A DNA stretch of 23,554 nucleotides. It comes from JBCCTX01 sp964652565. GTDB taxonomy: Bacteria > Bacteroidota > Bacteroidia > J057. Location of the stretch: positions 1 through 23,554 of the forward strand of contig CAZZEC010000091.1 of the NCBI GenBank assembly GCA_964652565.1, in the 5' to 3' direction. The notes under the pieces were generated by a model that searched no databases, had not been told where the DNA came from, and worked only from the letters and a program-made list of their open reading frames with translations. Shown piece by piece: positions 6,211-15,705 of this stretch (within the stretch, counting starts at the first letter, position 1; each line of letters opens with the position of its first letter). The position numbers were made by a program, and so were the translations under genes.

Positions 6211-7794
6211 TCATACAGATTTGATACTTTCACCCTGAATAGTAGGTTTGCTAGTTTTGCTAGTACTTGAGCCCTTCCATGTTAGGTCGAACAAATCCAG
6301 CCTTCTATCCATAAGGTTTCTCACGCTCCCTTGAGAGTGTAGTTCTCTCAGCAAATCCACATTGACATCAGCAATAAGCGTCATTTCTGTATTGGGGGTC
6401 GCTTCAGTGACGATTGCATTAGTAGGAAATGCGAAGTCAGAAGGAGAAAATACTGCCGATTGCGCGTACTGAATATCCATATTGTTTACGCGTGGCAGAT
6501 TCCCAACACATCCTGCTATGGCCACGTAGCATTCGTTTTCCACTGCTCTGGCTTGTGCACATAGCCTTACTCTATTATATCCATTCTGAGTATCAGTCAA
6601 AAAAGGTACAAATAGAATTTGCATTCCCTGCTCTGCGTATAGTCTGGCTAATTCAGGGAACTCTACATCATAACAAATCAGTACGCCAATTTTTCCGCAA
6701 TCAGTATCAAAAATGTTAAGCTTATCTCCTCCAATCATCCCCCAGGCATTGGCCTCGCTTGGAGTAATATGTATTTTTCGGAACTCTTCATAACTACCGT
6801 CTCTTCGGCACAGATAGCTGACATTATATAAACTTTCCTCCTCTATCAATGGCATGCTTCCCGTAATGATATTGACATTATAGGCTACAGCAAACTCCAT
6901 AAATCTCTCCCACAACGGTTCAGTATACTTTGCGAGAGAACGAATGGCTTGTGCTTCCCCTTCGTCATTGTATTTGGCCATCAGAGGAGCATTGAAAAAT
7001 TCCGGAAAAAGTATAAAGTCTGTCTGATACCCGCTTACTGCATCAATGAAAAACTCCATTTGTTCTACAAGCGAATCCATATCTTTGAATAGTCGCATTT
7101 GCCACTGTACCAATCCCAGGCGAATGACAGATTTTTGATTATTGATCAGTTTCTCCTCCTCTTGATAATACATATTGTTCCATTCCAGTAAGGTGGCAAA
7201 TTCTTTCGATTCGGTGTCACCAGGCAGATAATTTCTCAATATCTTCCTTACGTGGAAATCATTGGAAAGCTGGAATGTAAGCGTTGGATCATAGATCTTT
7301 TTTAGTTTTACATTTTCTATGTAATCTCTGGGACGCATTTCATCTGCATATTTTTCATAATTAGGTATTCTTCCCCCCATAATGATCCCACTCAGATTGA
7401 GATTTTCACACAGTTCTTTTCGCGCATCATACAATCTTCTTCCCAATCTCATCCCTCTATAATCCGGGTGTACAAAAACTTCAATTCCGTATAAAATGTC
7501 TCCATCAGGATCATGTGTAGAAAAGGTATAATTTCCAGTGATTTTGGCATAATTGTGATTATCGCCAAATTTTTTATAATTGATTATGAGAGACAATGCA
7601 CTTGCAACTACTTTACCATTTACCAATACACATAACTGACCTTCAGGGAAGATATTTAACAACTTGCGAATGTGATTTTCTTTCCAATACATATTTCCCA
7701 GCGTAGAATACGCTTCTATCATTGCATCTTTCAAATCTAAATAGTCGGATATCCTTAAATTTCTGAGTTCTATACTTGTCGTCTGCTGCATCAT
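6211..7794 (-). CDS. GNAT acetyltransferase-nitrilase (carbon-nitrogen hydrolase) fusion
   Basis: The predicted 527-residue protein (ATG at 7794) joins two enzymes. Residues about 8-190 form a GNAT N-acetyltransferase domain with the acetyl-CoA loop in Y-R-G-M-R-L-G-R-R-L-Y near residue 111. Residues about 222-500 form a nitrilase-superfamily amidohydrolase with the full catalytic set: E265 in F-P-E-F, K340 in R-K-I-H and C374 in V-L-I-C-Y-D. This bifunctional architecture is widespread in bacteria but its substrates are not established; amide hydrolysis coupled to acyl transfer is the inference. The open frame extends 14 codons further to a TTG at 7836, but the double ATG at 7794/7791 fits the GNAT start better. 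No signal peptide, so cytoplasmic. It is divergent from the esterase gene at 7919 and ends in its own terminator. Confidence 0.9.
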   Translation of the reverse strand: MMQQTTSIELRNLRISDYLDLKDAMIEAYSTLGNMYWKENHIRKLLNIFPEGQLCVLVNGKVVASALSLIINYKKFGDNHNYAKITGNYTFSTHDPDGDILYGIEVFVHPDYRGMRLGRRLYDARKELCENLNLSGIIMGGRIPNYEKYADEMRPRDYIENVKLKKIYDPTLTFQLSNDFHVRKILRNYLPGDTESKEFATLLEWNNMYYQEEEKLINNQKSVIRLGLVQWQMRLFKDMDSLVEQMEFFIDAVSGYQTDFILFPEFFNAPLMAKYNDEGEAQAIRSLAKYTEPLWERFMEFAVAYNVNIITGSMPLIEEESLYNVSYLCRRDGSYEEFRKIHITPSEANAWGMIGGDKLNIFDTDCGKIGVLICYDVEFPELARLYAEQGMQILFVPFLTDTQNGYNRVRLCAQARAVENECYVAIAGCVGNLPRVNNMDIQYAQSAVFSPSDFAFPTNAIVTEATPNTEMTLIADVNVDLLRELHSQGSVRNLMDRRLDLFDLTWKGSSTSKTSKPTIQGESIKSV

Positions 7795-7918
7795 AGGGTT
7801 TATATAATTAACTTGTGTTGTTCTAGATGTATTCAATAATGTAAATAGCGTTAGTTGAAACTTTCTGTTTATCTTTAATAATTTTTTAACTACTATCTAA
7901 CTTGTTCAATCCTATAAA

Positions 7919-8803
7919 ATGAAAAATTTACTATTTATCAAGCTAACAATTATCTTTTTAATTGGTTTGAAAGCACAAAATCCTGACACACTTTTACTTT
8001 GGCAAGACGGCGCACCAGGAGCCAAAGGAGATGAAGTTTACGATAAACCCTTACTCATTCTACACCCCGCACCAACCTCTACTGCTACAGGGGCAGCCAT
8101 TGTCGTGTGTCCTGGTGGGGGATATGGCCATTTAGCTATGGATCATGAAGGTAAACAAGTAGCCGAATGGTTGAACAGTCTGGGTATCTCGGCATATATA
8201 CTTAAATACAGACTTGGAAACCCTGAATATGGAGATTATAAGCACCCTGTAATGATGGAAGATGGGCTGAGAGCTATGAGAATTGTGAGATATCATGCAG
8301 AAGAATGGGATATAGATCCAGATAAAATAGGAGTATTGGGATTTTCTGCTGGAGGACACCTTGCATCAACGATAGGAACACATTTTGAAGATGGGAATCC
8401 AAATGCTAAAGATCCGATAGATCATGTGAATAGCAGACCTTCTTTTATGGTTTTATGCTATCCAGTGATATCGTTTACAACAGGATATGCACATAGAGGG
8501 TCTCGCAGAAATTTACTGGGCAATAATCCTGATCAAACAGTTGTGGAATCGCTTTCCAATGAAAATCAAATTAATACACTAACCCCCCCTACATTTTTGG
8601 TACATACTGATGAGGATAGTGGTGTTCCTCCTGAAAATAGCATTCTGTTTTATATGGGACTTCGAGAAGCAAAAGTTCCTGCGGAGTTGCACATCTTTCG
8701 ACAGGGAAGACATGGACTGGGATTGGGAGTAGAAGACCTTCCCTTTCAAAAATGGCCCGAATTATGTGAAGCGTGGATGAGATCCCATCGTTTTCTGGAA
8801 TAA
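7919..8803 (+). CDS. Exported alpha/beta-hydrolase, acetyl-xylan-esterase-like
   Basis: The 294-residue protein has a short signal peptide, cleaved about A19/Q20. The mature part begins with the W-Q-D-G-A-P-G segment typical of this esterase group. The oxyanion-hole region is C-P-G-G-G-Y (64-69), the nucleophile is S143 in G-F-S-A-G-G, the acid is D231 or D233 in H-T-D-E-D, and the histidine is H265 in G-R-H-G-L-G. These residues and their spacing point to a BD-FAE/acetyl-xylan esterase-type carbohydrate esterase acting in the periplasm or outside, probably removing acyl groups from plant or algal polysaccharides. Substrate cannot be fixed from sequence. No glycan-use genes are adjacent, except that the enolase-type sugar-acid dehydratase lies in the same 5 kb. 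Confidence 0.87.
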   Translation: MKNLLFIKLTIIFLIGLKAQNPDTLLLWQDGAPGAKGDEVYDKPLLILHPAPTSTATGAAIVVCPGGGYGHLAMDHEGKQVAEWLNSLGISAYILKYRLGNPEYGDYKHPVMMEDGLRAMRIVRYHAEEWDIDPDKIGVLGFSAGGHLASTIGTHFEDGNPNAKDPIDHVNSRPSFMVLCYPVISFTTGYAHRGSRRNLLGNNPDQTVVESLSNENQINTLTPPTFLVHTDEDSGVPPENSILFYMGLREAKVPAELHIFRQGRHGLGLGVEDLPFQKWPELCEAWMRSHRFLE

Positions 8804-8923
8804 CAACATCGCATTTGATATGAAAGTATGTGGAAAGTATTGCTTAGAAAGATAGCTTAATATTCACCATATTGGCAGGTGGATGAATGTAAGAATGTTT
8901 CCGTCAGGATAAATGTTAATACA

Positions 8924-10696
8924 ATGATAAGAGGAATGTTAAAATATACCATTTCTATCTTGCTTATTATACTTGGATTTAAAAGTATATACGGACAATC
9001 CGAAACGGGTTTTAATTATCAGGCTGTGGCTAGAAATTCCCAGGGTCAATTATTGGTTAATTCATCAATCACCGTTCGATTTACTATACGCAGTGGGAGT
9101 GCAAATGGAGCAACCGTTTATGTTGAAAATCACAACAATATTAGCACGAATGAGTTCGGCCTCTTTAATTTGGTCATTGGGGAAGGTAGTCCTGTAAATG
9201 GATCATTTAACAATATTGATTGGGCAGCCAATAATTATTTCATTTCTGCTTCGATTAATGGAACAGACCTGGGTACAGACCCATTAAATTCAGTACCTTA
9301 TAGTAAGGTAGCTACACGTATGCAGATTGAGAATCTTCAAAATGTGCGAAATTTACTTAATCCACAGAATGGACAGGTGCTTTCTTGGAATGGTACAGAA
9401 TGGGTAGCAACTACGGTAAGTACACAAGGATCGTTTAATGCAGGAGAAGGAATTGATATCAACAATAATGTTATTTCCAATACTCAACCCGATCAGGTAG
9501 TATCCATTGCAGGAGGGGAAAATATCAATGTTACAGGTAACTACCCCAATTTTACGATCTCATCCACTGATGAAGATACGAACCCTACCAATGAGTATCA
9601 GACCTTGTCCCTCAACAACCTCACCCTATCCATCTCTAATGGAAACTCCGTAATATTACCTCCCATTATTGGTGGGGGAAGTGTATGGGATCAGGATGGA
9701 GAGATTATATCTTATACAGCTGGTAACGTTGGTATAGGTACGACCAATCCCCCTTTACCATTGAGTGTAAATGGAAATGGAGGTTACTATTTGGGGAATA
9801 ATTTACAGATAGGAATGAATGTAACTAACAGCAATGGAGGGGGAATAGGTGTTTTTGGTCAAAATGGAAATCTGAATGTTACCATGACGAGTCAGGCTGG
9901 GAGCAATTTACTGAATAATGGCAATCTGGGAGCAGTGTCTGTATATGATCCTGGTGGAAATAATCGTGCATTTATGACAGTTTCTAACCAGGGATATGGA
10001 TTTGTTGTAACACGCGGCCCACAGGGAACTGCTAATGTTCAATTGGATGCGACCAGCAGTGATTTGGATATAGGGTTTGTATCGGTGAATAATCAGAATG
10101 GTCAAGAGCGAAGTGCAGTTTCTGTAAATACTGAAGACGCAGGTTTCTTGCGGTTGAGGGGGCCTTCCAGCGAAAATGTAATAGCATCCTCACTTCAGAA
10201 TTTTACTGACAATGGATACGTGGCAGTACAGGATGCATCCAATCAAAATCTGGCTGGCATGTTTGTAAACGCCACGGGACAAGGGGTTGTTTTTGGTGAT
10301 TTGAAAAATTTCAAGATGGACCATCCGGATTTCCCCAATCGCGAGATCTGGTATGCGAGTATCGAAGGACCGGAAGCAGCGGCCTATGTCAGAGGGACAA
10401 GTCGACTCATCAATGGCGAAGCTAATATCACTTTTCCCGATCATTTCCAGATTGTGGCTAATCATGAGAATATGACGGTCATGATTACCCCATTATCGGC
10501 AGATTCCAAAGGAATGGCCGTGGTCGAAAAGTCTGAAACAGGTTTCCGAGTCAAAGAATTGCTGGAAGGAACTGGGAACTACGAATTCGACTGGGAAGTA
10601 AAATGTGTGAGAAAGGGATTTGAAGATTATCAGATCATACGAGATAAAGAGATAATGAAACCCGCCAAATCACCTCAAAAGAACATTCCTAATTAA
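8924..10696 (+). CDS. Large exported tail-fibre-like surface protein
   Basis: From the ATG at 8924 the protein has 590 residues and begins with a signal peptide ending Y-G-Q. An open frame extends back to a GTG at 8879, but that would put 15 polar residues before the signal. Residues about 25-125 match the N-terminal module common in Bacteroidota surface proteins (F-N-Y-Q-A-V-A-R-N, later T-N-E-F-G-L-F and S-V-P-Y-S). The middle (about 130-460) is low in charge and rich in N, G, S and T, with repeated 'GNVGIGTTNP'-like and 'N.NG' patches as in phage tail fibres. Residues about 462-580 form a tail-spike type C-terminal domain (F-K-M-D-H-P, then S-I-E-G-P-E-A, 'G.A.ITFPDHF' and 'V.ITPL'). I infer a cell-surface fibre or adhesin that probably trimerises. 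It follows the esterase by 120 bases. Confidence 0.8.
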   Translation: MIRGMLKYTISILLIILGFKSIYGQSETGFNYQAVARNSQGQLLVNSSITVRFTIRSGSANGATVYVENHNNISTNEFGLFNLVIGEGSPVNGSFNNIDWAANNYFISASINGTDLGTDPLNSVPYSKVATRMQIENLQNVRNLLNPQNGQVLSWNGTEWVATTVSTQGSFNAGEGIDINNNVISNTQPDQVVSIAGGENINVTGNYPNFTISSTDEDTNPTNEYQTLSLNNLTLSISNGNSVILPPIIGGGSVWDQDGEIISYTAGNVGIGTTNPPLPLSVNGNGGYYLGNNLQIGMNVTNSNGGGIGVFGQNGNLNVTMTSQAGSNLLNNGNLGAVSVYDPGGNNRAFMTVSNQGYGFVVTRGPQGTANVQLDATSSDLDIGFVSVNNQNGQERSAVSVNTEDAGFLRLRGPSSENVIASSLQNFTDNGYVAVQDASNQNLAGMFVNATGQGVVFGDLKNFKMDHPDFPNREIWYASIEGPEAAAYVRGTSRLINGEANITFPDHFQIVANHENMTVMITPLSADSKGMAVVEKSETGFRVKELLEGTGNYEFDWEVKCVRKGFEDYQIIRDKEIMKPAKSPQKNIPN

Positions 10697-10754
10697 ACAA
10701 GTATGTATTTAACTTTATCTTTTATCAAAGAGAAGAACTCTGTATGAGTATTTA

Positions 10755-10769
10755 TCCTATTTTATAGGA
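10755..10769. repeat. Small hairpin between convergent genes
   Basis: TCCTAT (10755-10760) and ATAGGA (10764-10769) can pair around a three-base loop, about 60 bases after the surface-protein stop codon. There is no long T-run after it, only AAAAG on the plus strand. It may be a weak terminator; the call is tentative. Confidence 0.3.
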
Positions 10770-10868
10770 AAAGTAATAACTTATGAAACTGAAACGTCTG
10801 GGTGAGTTTGAAGAAATTGTCATTCTCACGATTATGATCCTCTAACAAAACGCATATCGTTTATTGCC

Positions 10869-11453
10869 CTAATCATAATTCACCAATGAAGGATCATAAC
10901 TTGTACCTGCAGCAACCTGTACCATCGTAATACGGACCTTAGTTGGGAAAAACTTTTCGTGATCTTCGCGTCTATGTGCATGGCCTTGACCTCCGCTATC
11001 ATCCTTGATTACCAGATCCATTTGCTTGATTCCCTCTGACCAGACGATAGATTCATTTTCCCAGAATTCTGTCATAGATACTTCTTTTTCATATACTCCT
11101 TCTTCCAGAAAAATATCCGTTCCCGTACAGCCATACCCATTGCCCTGACCCTTATTAGGGATATAACACAACGTCCATTTGGTTGGGGCTTTTCCTTCTG
11201 GCTTTTCCAGTACTTCTAAACGGATATGCACGGTCCCATTGCGAAAATCTACTGGAGAAGTCCAGTCTTTGGGTACCTCAGAATTCAGCATGTCATTGTA
11301 TACGTAGTAATGCGATTTACTGGGTTTGGAGTTATCCGCATTTTCTTTGGTGTAGGTAAATGTTACATCGAAGAGCGTAAATTGAGTAGCTTCGGATTGA
11401 GCCAAGAGTATGGTAGGGATTAGCAGAACGAGTAGGAGAGCGGCAGGTTTCAT
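10869..11453 (-). CDS. Small exported protein of unknown function
   Basis: I do not recognise this 194-residue protein. It has a clear signal peptide (hydrophobic 4-17, cleavage near A18/Q19) and a mature part that alternates hydrophobic and polar residues as in a beta-sandwich. Two cysteines, C96 and C109, flank a glycine-rich loop (G-Q-G-N-G-Y-G) and could form a disulfide. A histidine cluster (H158, H160, H165) follows 'DDSGGQG', which could bind a metal. It is convergent with the surface-protein gene. The ATG at 11453 gives the signal peptide directly. Confidence 0.75.
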   Translation of the reverse strand: MKPAALLLVLLIPTILLAQSEATQFTLFDVTFTYTKENADNSKPSKSHYYVYNDMLNSEVPKDWTSPVDFRNGTVHIRLEVLEKPEGKAPTKWTLCYIPNKGQGNGYGCTGTDIFLEEGVYEKEVSMTEFWENESIVWSEGIKQMDLVIKDDSGGQGHAHRREDHEKFFPTKVRITMVQVAAGTSYDPSLVNYD

Positions 11454-11664
11454 TTTTGTAATTAGTTAGAAGATCTTGTAATTAAAATATTTTCGAACAT
11501 CAATATGGTTAAATATTATAAGCAATATGGTATTAATTTTAGGTAATGAGACAATACTATTTAATTCTTTCATATAGAAATTTGGGTCTACACGACCGGA
11601 AAGAACAGCCGTGTTATCCCATCAGGCGTCAATCTTGGGGGATTGAACAATATGATAATTAAGC

Positions 11665-11687
11665 ATATTTAAATATGTCCACCCACT
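11665..11687. repeat. Copy 1 of a 23-bp direct repeat
   Basis: The sequence begins with the 12-base palindrome ATATTTAAATAT and continues GTCCACCCACT. It is identical to 12063-12085, 398 bases away. AATTAAG lies a few bases upstream in both copies, so the similarity is longer than the exact match. Confidence 0.85.
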
Positions 11688-11829
11688 TAATACTACTTTT
11701 ACACATTAAGTTTACAACCCTCTTAATGAATCCCAATGGATGCTTGTTAAACTTGACATAGTTTCAATGAATGAGTTTTCAACATCGCTGTATGGGGTTC
11801 ACGTTTTAAGTCGTAAAGTAGTATTAAGT
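11685..11829. repeat. Imperfect inverted repeat pair in the gene-poor region
   Basis: The 18 bases at 11685-11702 (ACTTAATACTACTTTTAC) match the reverse complement of 11813-11829, with one missing A. The arms are about 110 bases apart, too far for a simple hairpin. They may be termini of a small relic element. Confidence 0.6.
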
Positions 11830-12062
11830 ACTCTGACAATATTACATATGTTTTTGAAACTGAATCAGTACAAATCACATTATCCCCCTGCAGAGATGGA
11901 TAGAGAATAGGAGAGGGTCGAAGAATCCGAAATGTGAATATATCGGTGGACGTCAGGGGGTGATCGTATAGCTGAAACAATGCATTGAGTGTTTCTTGAT
12001 TGTATTCACCCACCGCTCTCCATCTACACGAACAGCTCTGCAGGGAGGAAATTAAGTTATAT

Positions 12063-12085
12063 ATATTTAAATATGTCCACCCACT
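12063..12085. repeat. Copy 2 of the 23-bp direct repeat
   Basis: Identical to 11665-11687. A TCTACACGA word lies 40 bases before this copy and 78 bases before the other, so the two surrounding segments look like one ancestral unit that has gained or lost bases. Confidence 0.85.
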
Positions 12086-12124
12086 CATTTATGTTCAATC
12101 TAGTTATTTCTGTTTAGGATAATT

Positions 12125-12583
12125 CTACTGTATACACAGCTTCACATCGAAACTCAATGGATAATCTGGTTCTGATCTGTCATAATAGGTTACCTGGATA
12201 TAAAAATTCATGTATGTATCAAGAATGAAAAACGTACTATTTTTATCCTTTTTGGCAATTTTGAAGGAATGTTCTATGGCTTCTCTGGAACTTACCAGAA
12301 ACATACCAAAGTGTTCATAATCATGCGTAAAAGCAAATGACTTTGATTCTTGATTTAAACAATAGTACACATTCTTAAGCAGCTCTGACTGGATAAATCT
12401 TTTTTTTGAGGACAAAATTTCATGTACACATTGGTTCAAATTCATGGATTCCAATATGTTTAGGCTGTCTTCCAGACTAATATGATGTGGATAATAAAAA
12501 TCCACGAAGTGTTTGAGATAATTCTCCCAACGAATTTTACCTACCCTATTGTTCTTGGGAAATTCTATTCTCTTGTTAATCAT
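12125..12583 (-). CDS. Hypothetical 152-residue protein
   Basis: I do not recognise a family. The protein has no signal peptide or membrane helix and looks like a small mixed alpha/beta cytoplasmic protein, rich in aromatic residues (Y-Y-P-H-H near 30, F-F-I-L-D-T-Y near 122, V-T-Y-Y-D-R near 134). It starts at an ATG without a visible Shine-Dalgarno site. It is flanked by gene-poor DNA on both sides and may be a recently acquired or fast-evolving gene. Coding is supported mainly by length and plausible composition, so it could be spurious. Confidence 0.5.
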   Translation of the reverse strand: MINKRIEFPKNNRVGKIRWENYLKHFVDFYYPHHISLEDSLNILESMNLNQCVHEILSSKKRFIQSELLKNVYYCLNQESKSFAFTHDYEHFGMFLVSSREAIEHSFKIAKKDKNSTFFILDTYMNFYIQVTYYDRSEPDYPLSFDVKLCIQ

Positions 12584-12836
12584 GTCATTACATTTAGGTA
12601 CCTCTATGTTGCAACTGATTTTTTGTCTGTATACACCTTTTTAGACCGCATAAACTAAATAGGTCACATAATTTAGGCTATTTTTTTGTGTTTGCTACCC
12701 ATACCTCGCAGGGAATATAACCACATATTTATGCTATTTCCTGAATATACTTTATGTCAAAATATTGTTAACTTGCTAAAGTGAAGTTCATTATCTCTTG
12801 GATTTCGGGTATATTCTTTTTGATTTAGATTTAATA

Positions 12837-14609
12837 TTACGCCTCCACCAAAAATCCTCCCGCCTGATGTTTCCAGAGCTTCGCATACTGGCCGTCTTGT
12901 TTGATTAATTCTGCATGAGAACCATCTTCGATGATTGTACCATCTGCAATGACAATGATCCGATCCATAGCTAACAGCGTGGAGAGCCTGTGAGCAATGG
13001 CAATCACCGTCTTGTTTTGAATCAATTCCAATAATGCGGACTGTACTATCTGCTCACTTTCACTGTCAAGGGCGCTCGTAGCTTCATCCAGGATGAGAAT
13101 AGGCGCATTTTTGAGCATGGCCCGGGCTATACTCACACGCTGCGCCTGCCCACCTGAGAGCTTAATGCCGCGTTCCCCAACGAGTGTCTCATATCCCTCT
13201 GGGAGATGCTGGATAAATCCGTGTGCACCAGCACGCTGTGCAGCGAGCTGCACTTCTTCGAAACTGGCCTCCAAATCTCCATACTGAATATTGTCTTTCA
13301 GCGATCGATGAAACAAGTTGCTGGATTGAGGAACAAAACTAATAGCCTTTCTTAGACTTTGTTGATTCACCTCCGCGATATTTTGTCCATCGATGAGTAT
13401 TTCACCTCCCTGAATATCATACATTCTTAGCACCAATTTACTCAAAGTGCTCTTTCCCGCTCCACTTTCTCCTACTAATCCTACCTTTTGACCAGGATCA
13501 ATCACCAGGTTAAAATGTTCAAGTACAGGTGTATGCTCATCATATAGAAACCTTACGTCGCGGAATTCTATTTTACCCCCCTTCGGTTCAAAGATAGGGG
13601 CATTGGGAGTGTCTACCAGATCGTGTCGATGAAGAATTTCTTCCAGACCTTCCTGCACCTGACCATAATTTTCCATCAACGCATTGAGGCTATTACTGAT
13701 GAATAATAAGGATCCTAAGATCCCCCAGGTGAGGTTAACGATCATCACCACATCACCTACCGTTAATGTCCCTGTATTATGTAGCCAGATAGAAGTTGCT
13801 AACATCGCTGAAAGTAGAATGACCTGTAAGACATTGTTCATTACAATCAAGCCTTCAGTGAATCTCCAACTTCGAAATATTTTGTTTTTTTGATCCTCTA
13901 CATAGTATTCTACACGATTTCGCTCCGTATCCAGATGACCAAATTGATGAACTGCACGTATATTGGTTATGATATCGATCATTTGTCCTTTGAGTTTGGT
14001 GAAAGAGGCAGCAGAAGCTTTGGACAAACGAGCTTTTTTCTTTAAGAATGCTGCATTAAAAGCGAGAAAGGCCAGGCACCAGCTCGTGAGTAATAGTGCT
14101 AAAATAGGTTTGGCTAATCCTGCAATGAGGATAGAAAGGGTTAACCTAAGTATGGTGGGGAGAAAATTCCACAAAGTCTGAGGGAGGATATTGCCAATGC
14201 CATTAGAGGCATGGGAAACTTTGGTCGCCAATGAACCCGCAAATCGGTCTGCAAAGTAACCACTGCTATGTCTACTCAGCCAGTCAAATAATACGTTATT
14301 AGAAAGCGCACGAACATTCGTAATCCATAGCATACCCATGTACCCACTAGTACGCCAGCAAGCCTCTGAAACGGCATAAAGTCCTACGAATACAATGACC
14401 CAGGTCCAGATTTCATCTGGAGACTCTGTTAAAGCATCTACTAACCGTTTTAGAATATACGATGTAGTAATATTCGCTGATTGAGCGAGTAAGACTGCTA
14501 CCAACGCCGGGACTGCGTAGTAAAAATAACGGGAACTAAGCCTGTAAATAAAGGTTTGGGCGTTGATAGGGAGGGAAATAATACCCTCTATTGATGGGGT
14601 TCGTTTCAT
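12837..14609 (-). CDS. ABC exporter half-transporter (membrane and ATPase domains fused)
   Basis: The 590-residue protein has a six-helix exporter domain (about 25-315) followed by one nucleotide-binding domain (about 345-580). All ATPase motifs are intact: Walker A G-E-S-G-A-G-K-S-T (380-388), Q-loop Q428, signature L-S-G-G-Q (484-488), Walker B I-L-I-L-D-E (504-509) and the switch histidine H540. It belongs to the MsbA/MDR-like group of exporters and should work as a homodimer, or with a partner not present here. The cargo (lipid, drug or peptide) cannot be told; there is no peptidase domain and no neighbouring membrane-fusion protein. It is transcribed divergently from the deacetylase gene across about 190 bases. 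Confidence 0.92.
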   Translation of the reverse strand: MKRTPSIEGIISLPINAQTFIYRLSSRYFYYAVPALVAVLLAQSANITTSYILKRLVDALTESPDEIWTWVIVFVGLYAVSEACWRTSGYMGMLWITNVRALSNNVLFDWLSRHSSGYFADRFAGSLATKVSHASNGIGNILPQTLWNFLPTILRLTLSILIAGLAKPILALLLTSWCLAFLAFNAAFLKKKARLSKASAASFTKLKGQMIDIITNIRAVHQFGHLDTERNRVEYYVEDQKNKIFRSWRFTEGLIVMNNVLQVILLSAMLATSIWLHNTGTLTVGDVVMIVNLTWGILGSLLFISNSLNALMENYGQVQEGLEEILHRHDLVDTPNAPIFEPKGGKIEFRDVRFLYDEHTPVLEHFNLVIDPGQKVGLVGESGAGKSTLSKLVLRMYDIQGGEILIDGQNIAEVNQQSLRKAISFVPQSSNLFHRSLKDNIQYGDLEASFEEVQLAAQRAGAHGFIQHLPEGYETLVGERGIKLSGGQAQRVSIARAMLKNAPILILDEATSALDSESEQIVQSALLELIQNKTVIAIAHRLSTLLAMDRIIVIADGTIIEDGSHAELIKQDGQYAKLWKHQAGGFLVEA

Positions 14610-14802
14610 CCAGGTTGACAGTTAGATCAAAACACTCGTTGGTCGTATATTCGATAACGTCGACTAAGTTCGCAAATTTCGTGGAAAGAATGAGAATCAA
14701 TAAAATGATAAATATTTTACCGGGTCTGATTAATGTATATTGTGTAATTTTATCGTATTGTTAATTGAAAAGGACAAATTACGGATCATAATACCTTACA
14801 CT

Positions 14803-15690
14803 ATGAAGAATTCATGGATTCACCTAACTACCTGTTTAGGTTTGTTACTAAGCCTGATATGGAATGTACATGCACAGGAACATCCTCAACTCATTATTCG
14901 CTCAGATGATATGGGCTTTTCTCATGGTTCCAATGTGGCAAACCAGCGTCTGCTGGAAACGGGGATGCCTGTAAATATTAGCGTATTGTTTACGGGGCCT
15001 TGGTATAGAGAGGCCGTAGATATCCTCAAGCAGTACGACAACGTATCCATAGGGGTGCATTTGTGTGCCAATTCCGAATGGAAGAATTTTAAATGGGGCC
15101 CGGTAACTAGTAAAAATCAGGTACCTTCATTGATCAATGAGGAAGGATATTTCTGGGGTTCTTACCAAGAACTAAACATAGATCATGCACCCAATGTAGA
15201 TGAAATGGAGATAGAGTTTCGTGCCCAGATAGATAGAGCATTGGCTAGCGGATTGGAGATCGACTATATAGATAATCATATGGGAGCGGGAATGCATACG
15301 CCTGAACAACGCAAAATGGTAGAATCCATCGCCAGAGACTATGGACTGGCTATTTCCAGTTACTGGGGAGAGCATCGTCCTAGCAAGGGTTTTAGTAGGG
15401 GTAACAAACAAGCGCAAGAGAAGAAGCTCTATGAAGTAATCAATTCTCTTGAATCAGGTTCTCTGTATTTATTGGTTTTTCACCTGGGAACGGATGGACC
15501 AGAAATGCGGGCTATGCAGGATTTGAATGCTGAAGGAGTGAGAAATATGAGTGAGCAACGGCAATGGGAAATGGAAATGTTGACAAATACTGACTTCAGG
15601 AAGCTCATAAAAAAGAATCAAATCGAACTTGTTACGTATAAATATTTAGTAGAAACTTATGGTCTTGACCATCAAAAAGACAAAGATTAA
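14803..15690 (+). CDS. Exported YdjC/ChbG-family carbohydrate deacetylase
   Basis: From the ATG at 14803 the 295-residue protein has a signal peptide (M-K-N-S..., cleavage about A24/Q25). An open frame runs back to a TTG at 14740 but would bury the signal. The YdjC/ChbG fold is shown by the metal and catalytic residues: D35-D36 in R-S-D-D-M-G, H86 in I-G-V-H-L, H159 in D-N-H-M-G and H227 in V-F-H-L-G. Known members remove acetyl groups from small N-acetylated sugars such as chitobiose or from hopanoid glycosides. Most studied ones are cytoplasmic, so an exported member suggests a substrate in the periplasm or at the cell surface. The next gene starts 15 bases after the stop codon, so both are co-transcribed. 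Confidence 0.88.
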   Translation: MKNSWIHLTTCLGLLLSLIWNVHAQEHPQLIIRSDDMGFSHGSNVANQRLLETGMPVNISVLFTGPWYREAVDILKQYDNVSIGVHLCANSEWKNFKWGPVTSKNQVPSLINEEGYFWGSYQELNIDHAPNVDEMEIEFRAQIDRALASGLEIDYIDNHMGAGMHTPEQRKMVESIARDYGLAISSYWGEHRPSKGFSRGNKQAQEKKLYEVINSLESGSLYLLVFHLGTDGPEMRAMQDLNAEGVRNMSEQRQWEMEMLTNTDFRKLIKKNQIELVTYKYLVETYGLDHQKDKD

Positions 15691-15705
15691 TTGTTGAAAG
15701 AATTT

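Larger units (their letters stand above)
11454..12124. other. 671-bp gene-poor region with duplicated relic segments
   Basis: No credible gene. A minus-strand open frame at 11747-12088 has no recognisable domain or signal and unusual composition for this genome, and one of the duplicated segments lies at its 5' end. The region contains two copies of a 23-bp sequence (11665-11687 and 12063-12085), a shared TCTACACGA word upstream of each (11587-11595 and 12023-12031), and an inverted pair at 11685-11702/11813-11829. Together these suggest decayed copies of one element. Confidence 0.6.

Noticed and set aside
8879..8923. GTG start extending the surface protein by 15 residues
   Set aside because: The extension is polar and would sit in front of a normal signal peptide beginning at the ATG at 8924.
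11747..12088. 113-codon minus-strand open frame in the gene-poor region
   Set aside because: Its 5' end lies inside the 23-bp repeat, its translation is rich in C, S and P without a recognisable pattern, and the surrounding DNA looks like decayed repeats.
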